Source of the DNA: Flagellimonas pacifica
Lineage (GTDB): Bacteria; Bacteroidota; Bacteroidia; Flavobacteriales; Flavobacteriaceae
Reading direction: 5' to 3'
Length of the DNA: 64,000 nt
Assembly (NCBI RefSeq): GCF_900215465.1
Contig: NZ_OBEH01000001.1
Coordinates: 1,054,001-1,118,000, forward strand
Shown: piece after piece, positions 1 through 8,600 of the stretch
Numbering within the stretch: the first letter of the stretch is position 1
Layout: each line of letters opens with the position of its first letter
Notes under the pieces: generated by a model
What the model was told of the DNA's origin: nothing
Databases searched by the model: none
The model's input: the letters and a program-made list of their open reading frames with translations, nothing else
Position numbers and translations under genes: made by a program

Positions 1-378
1 CAAATGGTAAGGGGAACTATTTTTGAGATCACCTTCAAATATTAGGTTTTTCAAGCCACCTTGAACTACAACTGAAGTAAAATTGAACGTATGGTTATGA
101 ATATCTTGATTGTTAAATTGCATTTCGTCCCAAATGTGCAGTCTAATTCTCCATTTTCTTGATTTTGATGTATATAAGATATACTTGTGAAAACCATTTT
201 GGTGGACATATAGATTTTTGGATATTCTTTCTATAGTTTTTTTGTCGTTTAAAGCATTTTCAAGCAGAACTTTTGTCCTGGAAAGAGTTGAAAACGTTTT
301 TTTAAAGCATCCATGAATATTTCTTGAGTTTTCAAGATTGATTATATCATGATTCTTTGAAATTATTTCAAGTGTCAC
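1..378 (-). CDS. Partial hypothetical protein, possible cupin-like fold (C-terminus off the window)
   Basis: The minus strand is open from a GTG at 376-378, directly after an in-frame TAA at 379-381, to the left edge: 126 codons with no stop. The protein is unnamed. Its middle contains RLHIWDE, followed about 10 residues later by DIHNHTFNF and then a hydrophobic strand ending in GG. A Trp/Asp motif followed by His-x-His is reminiscent of cupin or cysteine-dioxygenase-like metal sites, but that is a guess from the pattern. No ATG lies near the N-terminus, so GTG is the only reasonable start. That the ORF is real is fairly likely; its function is unknown. Confidence 0.55.
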   Translation of the reverse strand, partial: MTLEIISKNHDIINLENSRNIHGCFKKTFSTLSRTKVLLENALNDKKTIERISKNLYVHQNGFHKYILYTSKSRKWRIRLHIWDEMQFNNQDIHNHTFNFTSVVVQGGLKNLIFEGDLKNSSPYHL

Positions 379-548
379 TTAATATATTTTAATTTATAAT
401 ATAAGATTAAAACTTTTTCTTTTAACTCTAATTTTTGAACCTATTTGAAATCAATTAAATAGGGCATGAATTAAGAGGGTAAAAAATATGAAATAAAATT
501 TCTTAGTAATTATTAGTTTTAAGAACTAAATGTGATAATATTGGAGCT

Positions 549-749
549 ATGCTAAAAACTTTACCATTCAGGCCTATTGAAGAAAAAAGAGTGTTTGTCA
601 ATATGATTTAAATGGTAGACGAGTTAACTAACTGCTTTAATTCTGTTTCTACTACAAGTAAAAGTTCTGGCTATAGCAAAACCTCAATTTCTAGGGTTTG
701 TAGAGGAGAAAGAAATCAGGCTGGTGGATACAAATGGGTTTATACATAG
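549..749 (+). pseudogene. Frameshifted remnant of a NUMOD-type homing-endonuclease DNA-binding domain
   Basis: Three reading-frame pieces join into one family-like sequence. From ATG 549 the frame reads …EEKRVF. About one base is lost near 597-599, and the next frame reads QYDLNGRRVN then stops. After a tandem AACT duplication at about 625-632 a third frame reads NCFNSVSTTSK…ISRVCRGERNQAGGYKWVY and stops at 749. The QYDLNG…S…ISRVCRG…AGGYKW pattern is the NUMOD1-type motif that ends HNH homing endonucleases. No nuclease domain remains upstream. An intact 45-codon ORF (612-749) exists but is probably not a functional gene. Confidence 0.6.
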
Positions 750-796
750 AATTCATTCTTAACTAAGTTGTTTATTAGTTTACCTCAATACCTACC

Positions 797-949
797 TTAC
801 TGAAAATTCTTAGGTTTATCATAATAGTGCTTTTTTAATGTTGCTAGGTTTTGTTGGATAGCAGTAGTAATGTCCAATTGATTTTCCCTAAAATGTTGGA
901 CATGGTCTAGTAGATTTTCCAAATTAGAGGGGTTATGCAGCAATTGATT
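797..949 (-). pseudogene. Possible C-terminal remnant of an unidentified protein
   Basis: The minus strand is open from after a TGA (950-952) to a TAA (797-799), about 50 codons without an ATG. It reads like real protein: an amphipathic helical stretch containing NLENLLDHVQHFRENQ, then AIQQNLATLKKHY. Its composition is unlike random AT-rich translation. I do not recognise the family. Lack of a start and the position beside other gene debris suggest a decayed gene end, but a short TTG-started gene cannot be excluded. Confidence 0.3.
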
Positions 950-1026
950 TCAATATTAATAAAAATATGCCGTAAAAGCACAACGATGTAACCAATTCTT
1001 TTTATAAAAGAGATCATTTTGGTAGC

Positions 1027-1266
1027 GTGTATAGAGAGTATCAACCAGAGGATTTAGAAATTATAAAAAGAGTCGGAAAAAGAATCCGTTTTCTACGTGA
1101 TGAAAAAGGAATGTCTCAACATGACTTATCCATCGAAGCTGATATTCCAAAAACTCAGGTCGGACGAGTTGAAAGAGCTGAAAACAATACAAGTTTAGTC
1201 ACCCTAAACCGTATAGCTGGGGCATTGGGTGTTTCATTACATGATTTATTTTTATTTGAAGAGTGA
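1027..1266 (+). CDS. Small XRE-family HTH regulator (copy 1)
   Basis: A 79-residue protein that is almost entirely one Cro/C1-type helix-turn-helix domain (about residues 14-70). It shows the typical sequence RFLRDEKGMSQHDL, then Q-V-GRVERAENN, then LNRIAGALGVSLHDLF. The start is a GTG at 1027; no ATG is available in frame upstream. It lies 18 bp before a paralogue in the same orientation (1285-1524), sharing the Y-x-x-EDL N-terminus and the R(V/I)ER(A/G)E core. There is no sensor domain, so it is probably a simple DNA-binding repressor. Targets are unknown. Confidence 0.8.
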   Translation: MYREYQPEDLEIIKRVGKRIRFLRDEKGMSQHDLSIEADIPKTQVGRVERAENNTSLVTLNRIAGALGVSLHDLFLFEE

Positions 1267-1284
1267 TTCTTTTTTAAATACATC

Positions 1285-1524
1285 ATGCGAAGAAAGTACA
1301 CAGAAGAGGATTTACATTTTTTAAAAAGATTCGGGGAGCATCTTCTAGAACTTCGTGAAAAAGCCGGACTTTCCCAAGCAGCATTGGAAACCGATTCCAA
1401 AATGTCCAAAAATCAAATTGGAAGAATAGAAAGAGGGGAAATCAGTACCTCAATCACAAACCTAAACCTTATTGCCAAAGCATTGGGTGTTGAGCTCAAG
1501 GAGCTATTTAATTTTCAACAATAG
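1285..1524 (+). CDS. Small XRE-family HTH regulator (copy 2)
   Basis: A 79-residue single-domain Cro/C1-type HTH protein beginning MRRKYTEEDLHFLKRFGEHL. It contains LREKAGLSQAAL, NQIGRIERGE and LIAKALGVELKELF. It is the same length as and clearly paralogous to the gene just upstream (1027-1266), so the pair arose by tandem duplication. The ATG start is unambiguous. The 168-bp gap to the next gene holds no ORF. Role: DNA-binding regulator with unknown target; a mobile-element or stress regulator is possible given the debris upstream. Confidence 0.82.
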   Translation: MRRKYTEEDLHFLKRFGEHLLELREKAGLSQAALETDSKMSKNQIGRIERGEISTSITNLNLIAKALGVELKELFNFQQ

Positions 1525-1672
1525 TAGGTGAGTTGTTTGGCGCACTCTTCTAAAAACTTGGTTTATAAATACTTATAATCCCTCTTAAAAAGAATAATCT
1601 TTCCCTAACAATTTTTTAAACCCAAATGTGGGATGTTCTCTTACAAAAGTGAGTAATTTGAAACATATATTT

Positions 1673-1684
1673 ACTATTTGTAAA
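1673..1684 (+). promoter_or_regulatory. Motif ACTATTTGTAAA upstream of the phosphonate block
   Basis: The 12-mer ACTATTTGTAAA ends 8 bp before the TTG start at 1693. It recurs with one change as AGTATTTGTAAA at 5532-5543 and inverted at 5662-5673 before susC. Here it sits inside an inverted repeat TTTAC-N5-GTAAA (1670-1684). Sharing between the two blocks of the phosphonate locus suggests an operator for the XRE-cupin regulator at 4829-5395. This is inference. Confidence 0.35.
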
Positions 1685-1692
1685 CATTTTAC

Positions 1693-2991
1693 TTGTCTAG
1701 TAACTCACATACAAAGCGGTCAAACACCATTTTTATTCTTCATGCCTCTCTGGCGGCGTTTGGTACTTACTTCTGCATGTATGCCTTTAGAAAACCGTTT
1801 ACCGTAGCAACTTATGAAGGGCTTAGCTTTATGGGCGTCAACTACAAAATACTGTTGATAATAGCTCAGGTTTTGGGTTATGCAATTTCAAAGTTTGTTG
1901 GTATCAAGGTAATCTCAGAGCTAAGGCCCAATCAACGGTTTTTATATTTAATGATGCTAATTGCCCTGGCCGAATTGGCCTTGTTTTTTTTCGCATGGGT
2001 ACCAGCTCCTTACAATATTGTTTTTATGTTTTTGAACGGTATTCCCCTGGGGATGATTTGGGGCATCGTTTTTTCATATCTGGAAGGCAGGAAATTCACT
2101 GATATTTTGGGAATTGTTCTTTGCTCAAGTTTTATTGTATCAAGCGGAATGGTAAAATCTGTTGGGCTTTATGTAATGAACTTTTTAAATGTTGATGAAT
2201 TTTGGATGCCTTGTGTTACCGGGGCTATATTTTTGACCCCGCTACTACTGTTTGCCTACCTTTTGCAAAAAATTCCTGCCCCAACAAGAGCAGATAAAGA
2301 ACTGAAAGTGGAAAGATTGCCCATGTCCAAAGAAGACAGGAAAGCATTGATTAAAAAATTCTTGTTTCCACTTCTTTTGGTGGTTGTTTTCTATACTTTT
2401 TTAACGGCCTTTAGGGATTTTCGTGACAACTTTGCCAGAGAACTGTGGGATAGCATAGGTTATAAAGGAGATGTATCCGTATTCTCCACTTCAGAAATTG
2501 TTGTGGCAGTTGTGGTGCTCATCATCATTGGGTCAATTTTTTATATCAAGGATAATTTTAAGGCATTAAAGACGTATCATTCACTGCTTATTATGGGAAC
2601 AGTAGTAATGGGCATTTCAACATTCATGTTCCAAATAGGGATTTTAAACCCTTTTCTTTGGATGGTTTCTACAGGTTTTGGGCTTTATGTTTGCTATATA
2701 CCCTTTAACTGTTTGTTTTTTGACCGATTTATCGCTGCGTTCAATATTAAGGGGAATTCAGGTTTCCTTATCTACATAGCTGATGCCTTTGGATATGTGG
2801 GAAGTGTTCTTGTGCTATTGTACAAGAATTTTGGACAGTCCAATCTTTCCTGGCTCAATTTCTTTGTTTACGGTGCCTATATCATCGCAATTTTGGGAGT
2901 GGGCATTTCAGTAGTCTCCCTTTTGCACTTAAAGAACAGATATAAATCAGAAAATATTAGCGAACAATTGCACTATGAACAAGAAATATGA
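1693..2991 (+). CDS. DUF5690/MFS-type membrane transporter, phosphonate-locus associated
   Basis: A 432-residue polytopic membrane protein with about 12 hydrophobic segments. The first segment carries FCMYAFRKPF, resembling the start of organophosphate:phosphate antiporters (GlpT/UhpT-like), and the family matches what is annotated as DUF5690. The start is TTG at 1693: an in-frame stop lies at 1681 and the next ATG falls inside the first membrane helix. It overlaps the following FAD oxidoreductase by 17 bp, so the two are co-translated. Inferred role: inner-membrane uptake of an aminophosphonate or phosphonate ester. The substrate is not shown by the sequence. Confidence 0.8.
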   Translation: MSSNSHTKRSNTIFILHASLAAFGTYFCMYAFRKPFTVATYEGLSFMGVNYKILLIIAQVLGYAISKFVGIKVISELRPNQRFLYLMMLIALAELALFFFAWVPAPYNIVFMFLNGIPLGMIWGIVFSYLEGRKFTDILGIVLCSSFIVSSGMVKSVGLYVMNFLNVDEFWMPCVTGAIFLTPLLLFAYLLQKIPAPTRADKELKVERLPMSKEDRKALIKKFLFPLLLVVVFYTFLTAFRDFRDNFARELWDSIGYKGDVSVFSTSEIVVAVVVLIIIGSIFYIKDNFKALKTYHSLLIMGTVVMGISTFMFQIGILNPFLWMVSTGFGLYVCYIPFNCLFFDRFIAAFNIKGNSGFLIYIADAFGYVGSVLVLLYKNFGQSNLSWLNFFVYGAYIIAILGVGISVVSLLHLKNRYKSENISEQLHYEQEI

Positions 2992-4132
2992 TGTTGTTAT
3001 AGTTGGGGGAGGTATTTTGGGAACCTTTCATGCTTACCATGCACTCAAGCTTGGTTTAAAAGTATGCTTGGTTGAAAAAGATTTGAGACCAAATGGAGCC
3101 ACCACCCAGAATTTTGGCCAGGTTGTTCCTTCGGGAATGAACGCTAAATGGCAGAAATACGGTAGGGAAAGCTTAGAGATCTATAAGGAAATTCAATCAC
3201 TTTTTGATATTACTGTAAGGCAAAACGGCACGGTATATATTGCTTCAAATGATGAAGAAGAGCAATTATTGGTAGAGTTAAGGGCCATCAACAGCAACAA
3301 TGGATATTGCTCAAGAATGTTGACCAAGAGCGATTGCTTGGAAAAATATCCGGGACTACAGGCAAGTTATGCGAAGGGAGGACTCTTTTTTCCTGAAGAG
3401 GTTACAGTGGAACCCAGAACAATGATCCATAGATTGCAACTTTATATGGTTGGGCAGATGGGGTTGGAAATCAAAACAAAATTTACGGTAGTTGGATGTG
3501 TAAAAAAGGAAGGTGAGGTTGAGCTACATAGCAGCACAAACCAAAGGTTAAGCGCCCAGAAAGTAGTTATCTGCAATGGAAGCGATTTTAAAAACCTATA
3601 TCCAGAATTGTTTGAAAACAGCGATCTGGAAGTTGCAAAATTGCAGATGATGCAGACTAAACCGCAGCAGAACTATGAACTAAAGGGGTCAATTTTAACT
3701 GGATGGACCATCCGTAGATATGAAGCTTTCGCTGAATGCCCATCCTATTTAGGCATAAAGAAGAACGAACCAGAGGATAGCTTGCAAAAAAAATGGGGCA
3801 TCCATATTCTATTCAAACAGGCTGCGGATGGTTCGGTAATATTGGGAGATTCACATCAATATGAAGATGCCGCCAACGCAGATGATCTTGGCAATGATTT
3901 AAACATGGATATTGATAATTTTATGCTGTCCGAAGCCAAGAAAATTATTCAATTGCCAAATTATGAAATACATCGAAGATGGTATGGTATGTATTCGCAG
4001 TGCAAATCTAAAGACATTTTTAGGGAGACACTGAGTGGGGATATCCACATAGTTACAGGAATTGGAGGAAAGGGAATGACAGGAAGTGCCGGTTATTCAA
4101 GAAAAAGCATAGATAAAATTTTTAACAGATAA
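2975..4132 (+). CDS. FAD-dependent oxidoreductase, TIGR03364/PbfD-like (aminophosphonate oxidation)
   Basis: A 385-residue DAO-superfamily flavoprotein. The N-terminus holds the dinucleotide motif VVIVGGGILGT (residues 7-17) followed by an acidic LVEKD. Near the C-terminus GIGGKGMTGSAG closes the FAD site. Members of TIGR03364 sit beside PhnX-like hydrolases (TIGR03351), exactly as here (next gene 7 bp downstream). They are thought to deaminate aminoethylphosphonates or their N-alkyl derivatives oxidatively to phosphonoacetaldehyde. It overlaps the transporter gene by 17 bp. The exact amine substrate (AEP, N-methyl-AEP or hydroxy-AEP) cannot be read from sequence. Confidence 0.82.
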   Translation: MNKKYDVVIVGGGILGTFHAYHALKLGLKVCLVEKDLRPNGATTQNFGQVVPSGMNAKWQKYGRESLEIYKEIQSLFDITVRQNGTVYIASNDEEEQLLVELRAINSNNGYCSRMLTKSDCLEKYPGLQASYAKGGLFFPEEVTVEPRTMIHRLQLYMVGQMGLEIKTKFTVVGCVKKEGEVELHSSTNQRLSAQKVVICNGSDFKNLYPELFENSDLEVAKLQMMQTKPQQNYELKGSILTGWTIRRYEAFAECPSYLGIKKNEPEDSLQKKWGIHILFKQAADGSVILGDSHQYEDAANADDLGNDLNMDIDNFMLSEAKKIIQLPNYEIHRRWYGMYSQCKSKDIFRETLSGDIHIVTGIGGKGMTGSAGYSRKSIDKIFNR

Positions 4133-4139
4133 ATAGTTT

Positions 4140-4823
4140 ATGAAAGATATAAAACTTGTTGTTTTCGATATGGCTGGTACAACTGTCAACGAAGGTAATG
4201 TGGTGTACAAAACCGTGCAAAAAGCATTGGTGGAAGCAGGGGTAGAGGTTACATTGGATGCGGTATTGGAGCATGGGGCCGGAAAAGAAAAATACAAGGC
4301 TATTGTGGATATTTTGGAGCATACTGTAGCTGGGCAAAATTTGAAAATTGATGCAGAATCTGTCTTCAAAAATTTCAAAAATTTGCTCAAAGAAGCATAT
4401 TCAGATTTAAAGGTGACCACATATACTGGGATAGAAGAACTTTTTGAGTTGTTGAAATCACATAAAATAAAGGTAGTCTTGAACACGGGGTACGATACCA
4501 AAACAGCCAATGGACTTTTAGAAAAACTAAGATGGAAAGTAGGCGATCAAATAGATGCCCTGATCACTGCGGATGATGTGGAAAAAGGAAGGCCCTCATC
4601 TGAAATGATAGATAAGGCAATGGAGCTGTTCAATATTTCGGATGCATCCCAAGTGCTAAAAGCAGGAGATTCTGCCATAGACATTGAAGAAGGAAAAAAT
4701 GCAAATTGTGGAATGACAGTTGGTGTTTTGACTGGGGCCCAAAACCGAGAACAATTGGAAAAAGCTGACCCCACAATTATTTTAGATTCATTGAGCGCGT
4801 TGGAAGAAGTCCTGTTTTCTTGA
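4140..4823 (+). CDS. PhnX-like HAD hydrolase (phosphonatase-like, TIGR03351 type)
   Basis: A 227-residue haloacid-dehalogenase enzyme with phosphonatase hallmarks. The nucleophile motif is FDMAGTT (D10, and A12 instead of the usual Asp). A cap-domain lysine in HGAGKEKY (K49) aligns with the Schiff-base Lys of PhnX. VEKGRPSSEM has Arg where other HADs use Lys, and AGDSAIDIEEG is the metal motif. Such enzymes hydrolyse the C-P bond of phosphonoacetaldehyde, or a close relative, to an aldehyde and phosphate. No PhnW transaminase is nearby. The aldehyde would come from the FAD enzyme upstream and the PbfA-type lyase at 13402. It is convergent with the regulator 5 bp downstream. Confidence 0.85.
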   Translation: MKDIKLVVFDMAGTTVNEGNVVYKTVQKALVEAGVEVTLDAVLEHGAGKEKYKAIVDILEHTVAGQNLKIDAESVFKNFKNLLKEAYSDLKVTTYTGIEELFELLKSHKIKVVLNTGYDTKTANGLLEKLRWKVGDQIDALITADDVEKGRPSSEMIDKAMELFNISDASQVLKAGDSAIDIEEGKNANCGMTVGVLTGAQNREQLEKADPTIILDSLSALEEVLFS

Positions 4824-4828
4824 AAAGA

Positions 4829-5395
4829 TTAAATGAAGAAATAAACTACGAGCATTTTTGATGCAACGGGCCCTTTATTAATTGGAACATGGGGTACTCT
4901 GCCATCAAAGAATATAGAATCCCCTTCTTTGAGTAGGACCTCTTGATCACCAATTTCATAATAGCATTCGCCGGTAAGTATATATTTGAACTCAAAGGCA
5001 TCAGTTACCACTTTTTCACGCTTAGAATTTGGTTTTACTTCCAATAGGACGCTTTCAAAACCAACAGAGCTCATCTGTTTGCTAAAAATGTAATTGTAAG
5101 TAAATCCAATAGCTTCGTCCTCTTTTTCAATGACCGTTTGATCCCCTTTTCGGGATACCAAAAAGTTTTGACCATTTCCCTTGGGGATTCCTTCAAAGAA
5201 GACTGTCATTTCAGTTTCAAGAGCATCAACAATTTTTAGGAATACGGGTAAGGAGGGTATGGTTCGGCCATTTTCTATCCTTGAAATTAAACCAGCGGTT
5301 ACTCCTGCCTTTATTGCAATGTCGCTAATGGTCTTTTTATTGTTCTTTCTAATGCTTTTTATTCGTTTACCTATACCTATAAGATAATCCTCCAT
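4829..5395 (-). CDS. XRE-cupin transcriptional regulator
   Basis: A 188-residue regulator. The N-terminal HTH (residues 6-62) contains TISDIAIKAGVTAGLISRIENG and ends in EMTVFFEG. The C-terminal half is a cupin_2 barrel (about 105-185) with EFKYILTGECYYEIGD and LKEGDSIFFDGRVPH. This architecture usually senses a small ligand in the cupin. The gene lies between the two blocks of the phosphonate locus: convergent with the HAD gene and divergent from susC, with a 284-bp shared regulatory region. It is the obvious candidate for local control, perhaps by an aminophosphonate. Confidence 0.88.
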   Translation of the reverse strand: MEDYLIGIGKRIKSIRKNNKKTISDIAIKAGVTAGLISRIENGRTIPSLPVFLKIVDALETEMTVFFEGIPKGNGQNFLVSRKGDQTVIEKEDEAIGFTYNYIFSKQMSSVGFESVLLEVKPNSKREKVVTDAFEFKYILTGECYYEIGDQEVLLKEGDSIFFDGRVPHVPINKGPVASKMLVVYFFI

Positions 5396-5679
5396 AAATT
5401 TATTGTTGTTTTCAATAGTTAGTATTTATAATTTTTAGTTAGCAGTCTTTAAAATGTATCATTCATCTTAACCTATTGTTAAACAGTAAAATACTAAGAT
5501 GTTAGCGTTCTGCAATATAACATAAAATTTGAGTATTTGTAAATAATGTTCAGCTAACAATCAAGCAATTCTTTTAACCTTTCCATACCTTTTATTTAAT
5601 CCATTGCACAGTGTTGCTTAACGTACGAATTAGATATTTGTTGATAAATAATTAACCAATTTTTACAAATACTCAACAA
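5396..5679. promoter_or_regulatory. Regulatory region between the XRE-cupin gene and susC
   Basis: A 284-bp AT-rich gap with no ORF. It contains a 13-mer GAGTATTTGTAAA at 5531-5543 and its exact inverse at 5662-5674, which ends 5 bp before the susC ATG. A looser AGTATTTATAA lies at 5421-5431. The same core occurs upstream of the transporter gene (1673-1684). These are candidate operators for the adjacent XRE-cupin regulator. I could not find a convincing full TAnnTTTG promoter box. Confidence 0.4.
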
Positions 5680-8600
5680 ATGAAAAAAACACTCGTAGCA
5701 TTTTTACTTGCCTTTTCGGCAAGTGTTATGGGCTATTCCCAAACTGTTTTTACGGGAAAAGTCGTAGACGAAAACAACGTTCCGTTGCCAGGAGCTTCGG
5801 TCGTTGTTAAAGGTAGTAGCGTAGGTATAGCTACAGATTTTGACGGAAACTTTCAAGTTGAACTTTCACAAAGTGGTGACATTTTAGAAGTTTCTTACAT
5901 TGGTTATTTGAGCCAAGACTTTGACACATCTGGAAAAACAAGCGCGACCATTGTATTGCAGCCAGACTCTCAAAAATTGAATGAAGTGGTGGTGACGGCA
6001 TTGAATATTACAAGAGATGAAAAATCTTTGGGGTATGCTGTTGAAAAGGTTGGAGGCGAAGAAGTTTCGCAATCTACTAGTACCAACCTTGTAAGTACGC
6101 TTTCTGGTAGAGCGGCCGGTGTTCAAGTAGTAACCAATGGTACAGGCCCAGGTCAGTCTTCATCTGTGGTAATTAGGGGATATTCTTCACTTCAAGGCAA
6201 TAATCAGCCATTGTTTGTAGTAGATGGTGTTCCCATCAATAACTCCACAGATACCAGAACAAATACTTTGGGAGGAGCTAGTAATATGAATATTGACTAC
6301 GGAAATGGCGCGGCAGAAGTAAACCCAGAAGATGTAGAATCAATATCAGTGCTCAAAGGAGCGAACGCTACTGCATTATATGGTTCGCGAGCAGCAAACG
6401 GAGCAGTCATAATTACTACTAAATCCGGTAGATCTCACAGGGGAATGGGAATTTCTGTAAACTCAAAGATGACTTTTGAAAGCATACTTAAGGGGCCAGA
6501 GTATCAACGTGTATATGGACAAGGTAAGAACTTTGATTTTCAATTTGCTGATGGATATGGAAGTGGAACGTTTGATGGAGTAGATGAATCTTGGGGTCCA
6601 TTAATGGACGGTACCCTTAGAGCGCAACATGATTCCCCAACAGCAAATGGACTGCGTGGAGGAGATGTTCATGGCTTGGATTTTGTTTTAGGTTCGTCTG
6701 GAGTAGATTTAACTAGGAGAGGTGCAATAACACCAACTCCATTTGTGGATCCCGGAGACCCTGTAGAGAATTTTGCGGTGACGGGTAGAACATTCACAAA
6801 TAATATTTCATTTTTTGGAGGTAATGATAAAGGAAACTATAGGGTAAGCTACACCAATTTGGACAACGAAGGAATTCTTCCCAATACAGATATAAGAAGA
6901 AACTCTTTCGCACTTTCGGGAAGTTATGATTTAACAGATAGACTTACGGTATCTTCCAAAATAAATTATGTGCGTACAGATTCTGATAACAGACATGTAA
7001 ATGGTTACGGAACAGAATCTGTTATGTACCTGTTTGTTTGGTGGGGCCAGCAGGTAGATGTAAGAGGCTTGAAGAATTATTGGCAAGATGGTTTGGAAGG
7101 CTTCCAGCAGTTCAATTATAATTATAACTACCATGACAATCCATACTTTACAATGTTCGAGAATACCAATGCATTGGCAAAGGATAGAATTATAGGGAAC
7201 ATTTCCGCTTCATATAAATTATCTGATGATTTCAAGTTTATGGTAAGGGGTGGTCGTGATTTCTTTTCTGAATACCGCTTTATTAAAAGGGCATATTCAA
7301 CACAACGTTTTCCTAACGGACAGTACAGGGAGGATAAAATTAATTTTCAAGAAACCAACTTAGACTTTTTGTTGACCTTCAATAAGGACATAACCGATGA
7401 CTTTAGTGTGAATGCCAACATTGGGGGAAATAGGATGGTACAAAAAAACCATTTCAATGCCCTAATGGCCAACAAGTTGTTGCTACCTGGGATCTACTCT
7501 TTCAACAATGCTGATGGGCCACTTGTGCAACGAATCAGCAGGCCCGAAAAACAAATAAATTCCGTCTATGGATTTGCACAACTAGGTTGGAAGAACCAAA
7601 TATTTTTAGATTTAACAGCAAGAAATGATTGGTCTTCAACACTTCCTAAAGAGAATAATTCCTATTTCTATCCATCTGCCTCTTTAAGTGTTGTGCTTTC
7701 AGACATGTTGGGAGTTACCAATAATGATTTCTTGTCTTTTGCCAAGTTAAGGGGAGGATGGGCCAAAGTAGGTAATGATACGGACCCTTACGGATTGAAT
7801 AATTTCTTCGCTTTGGGAACTCCTGTTGGTGATAATCCAACAGCAGCTCCATCCAACAATTTAGCTAATGCCGATTTAAAACCGGAAATACAAACATCTT
7901 ATGAGGTAGGAACAGATTTAAGGTTCTTTAAAAATAGGCTTGGCTTGGATTTTACTTACTATAATACCATCTCTAAAAACCAGATTTTGGATATCGATTT
8001 GGCAACAACTTCGGGAAAGACTTCCAGAACAATTAATGCCGGTAAGATCAAAAACTACGGTATTGAATTAATGTTGGATGCCACTCCAGTGAGTACTGAC
8101 AACTTTAGTTGGAACACCACTTTTAACTTTGGACTTAACAGAAATGAGATTTTAGAGTTGGCAGATGGTGTGGACAAATATTCTTACGGAGGCAATGGAA
8201 TTACACTCATTGCTGAAAAAGGAGGCTCTTTGGGAGATATGTGGGGAACAGGTTTGGTAAAAGTAGAAGATGAAAATAGCCAGTTCCACGGAGAAGTGGT
8301 TTTCAACGAAGGATTGGTTCAACAGGACAACACACTTAGAAAACTGGGAAATTTCAATCCAGATTTTACATTGGGTTGGAACAATACCATTAATTATAAG
8401 AACTTTTCACTGAATTTCCTTTTTGATTGGAGGCAAGGGGGGGAATTACTTTCAAGAACAAGGTTGATTGCTGCAACATCAGGTAATGTGGTTGAAACAC
8501 TTTGGGGACGCTCACCGGAGTTTGGAGGCGCTCACCCAGGTATTGCAGATTCTGGATTGGATTACGGAGGCGCCAATTCTGATGGTGTTATCGGCGATGG

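Noticed and set aside
4097..4510. Minus-strand 137-codon ORF across the HAD gene
   Set aside because: It runs over the start of the phosphonatase-like gene with composition of an antisense shadow.
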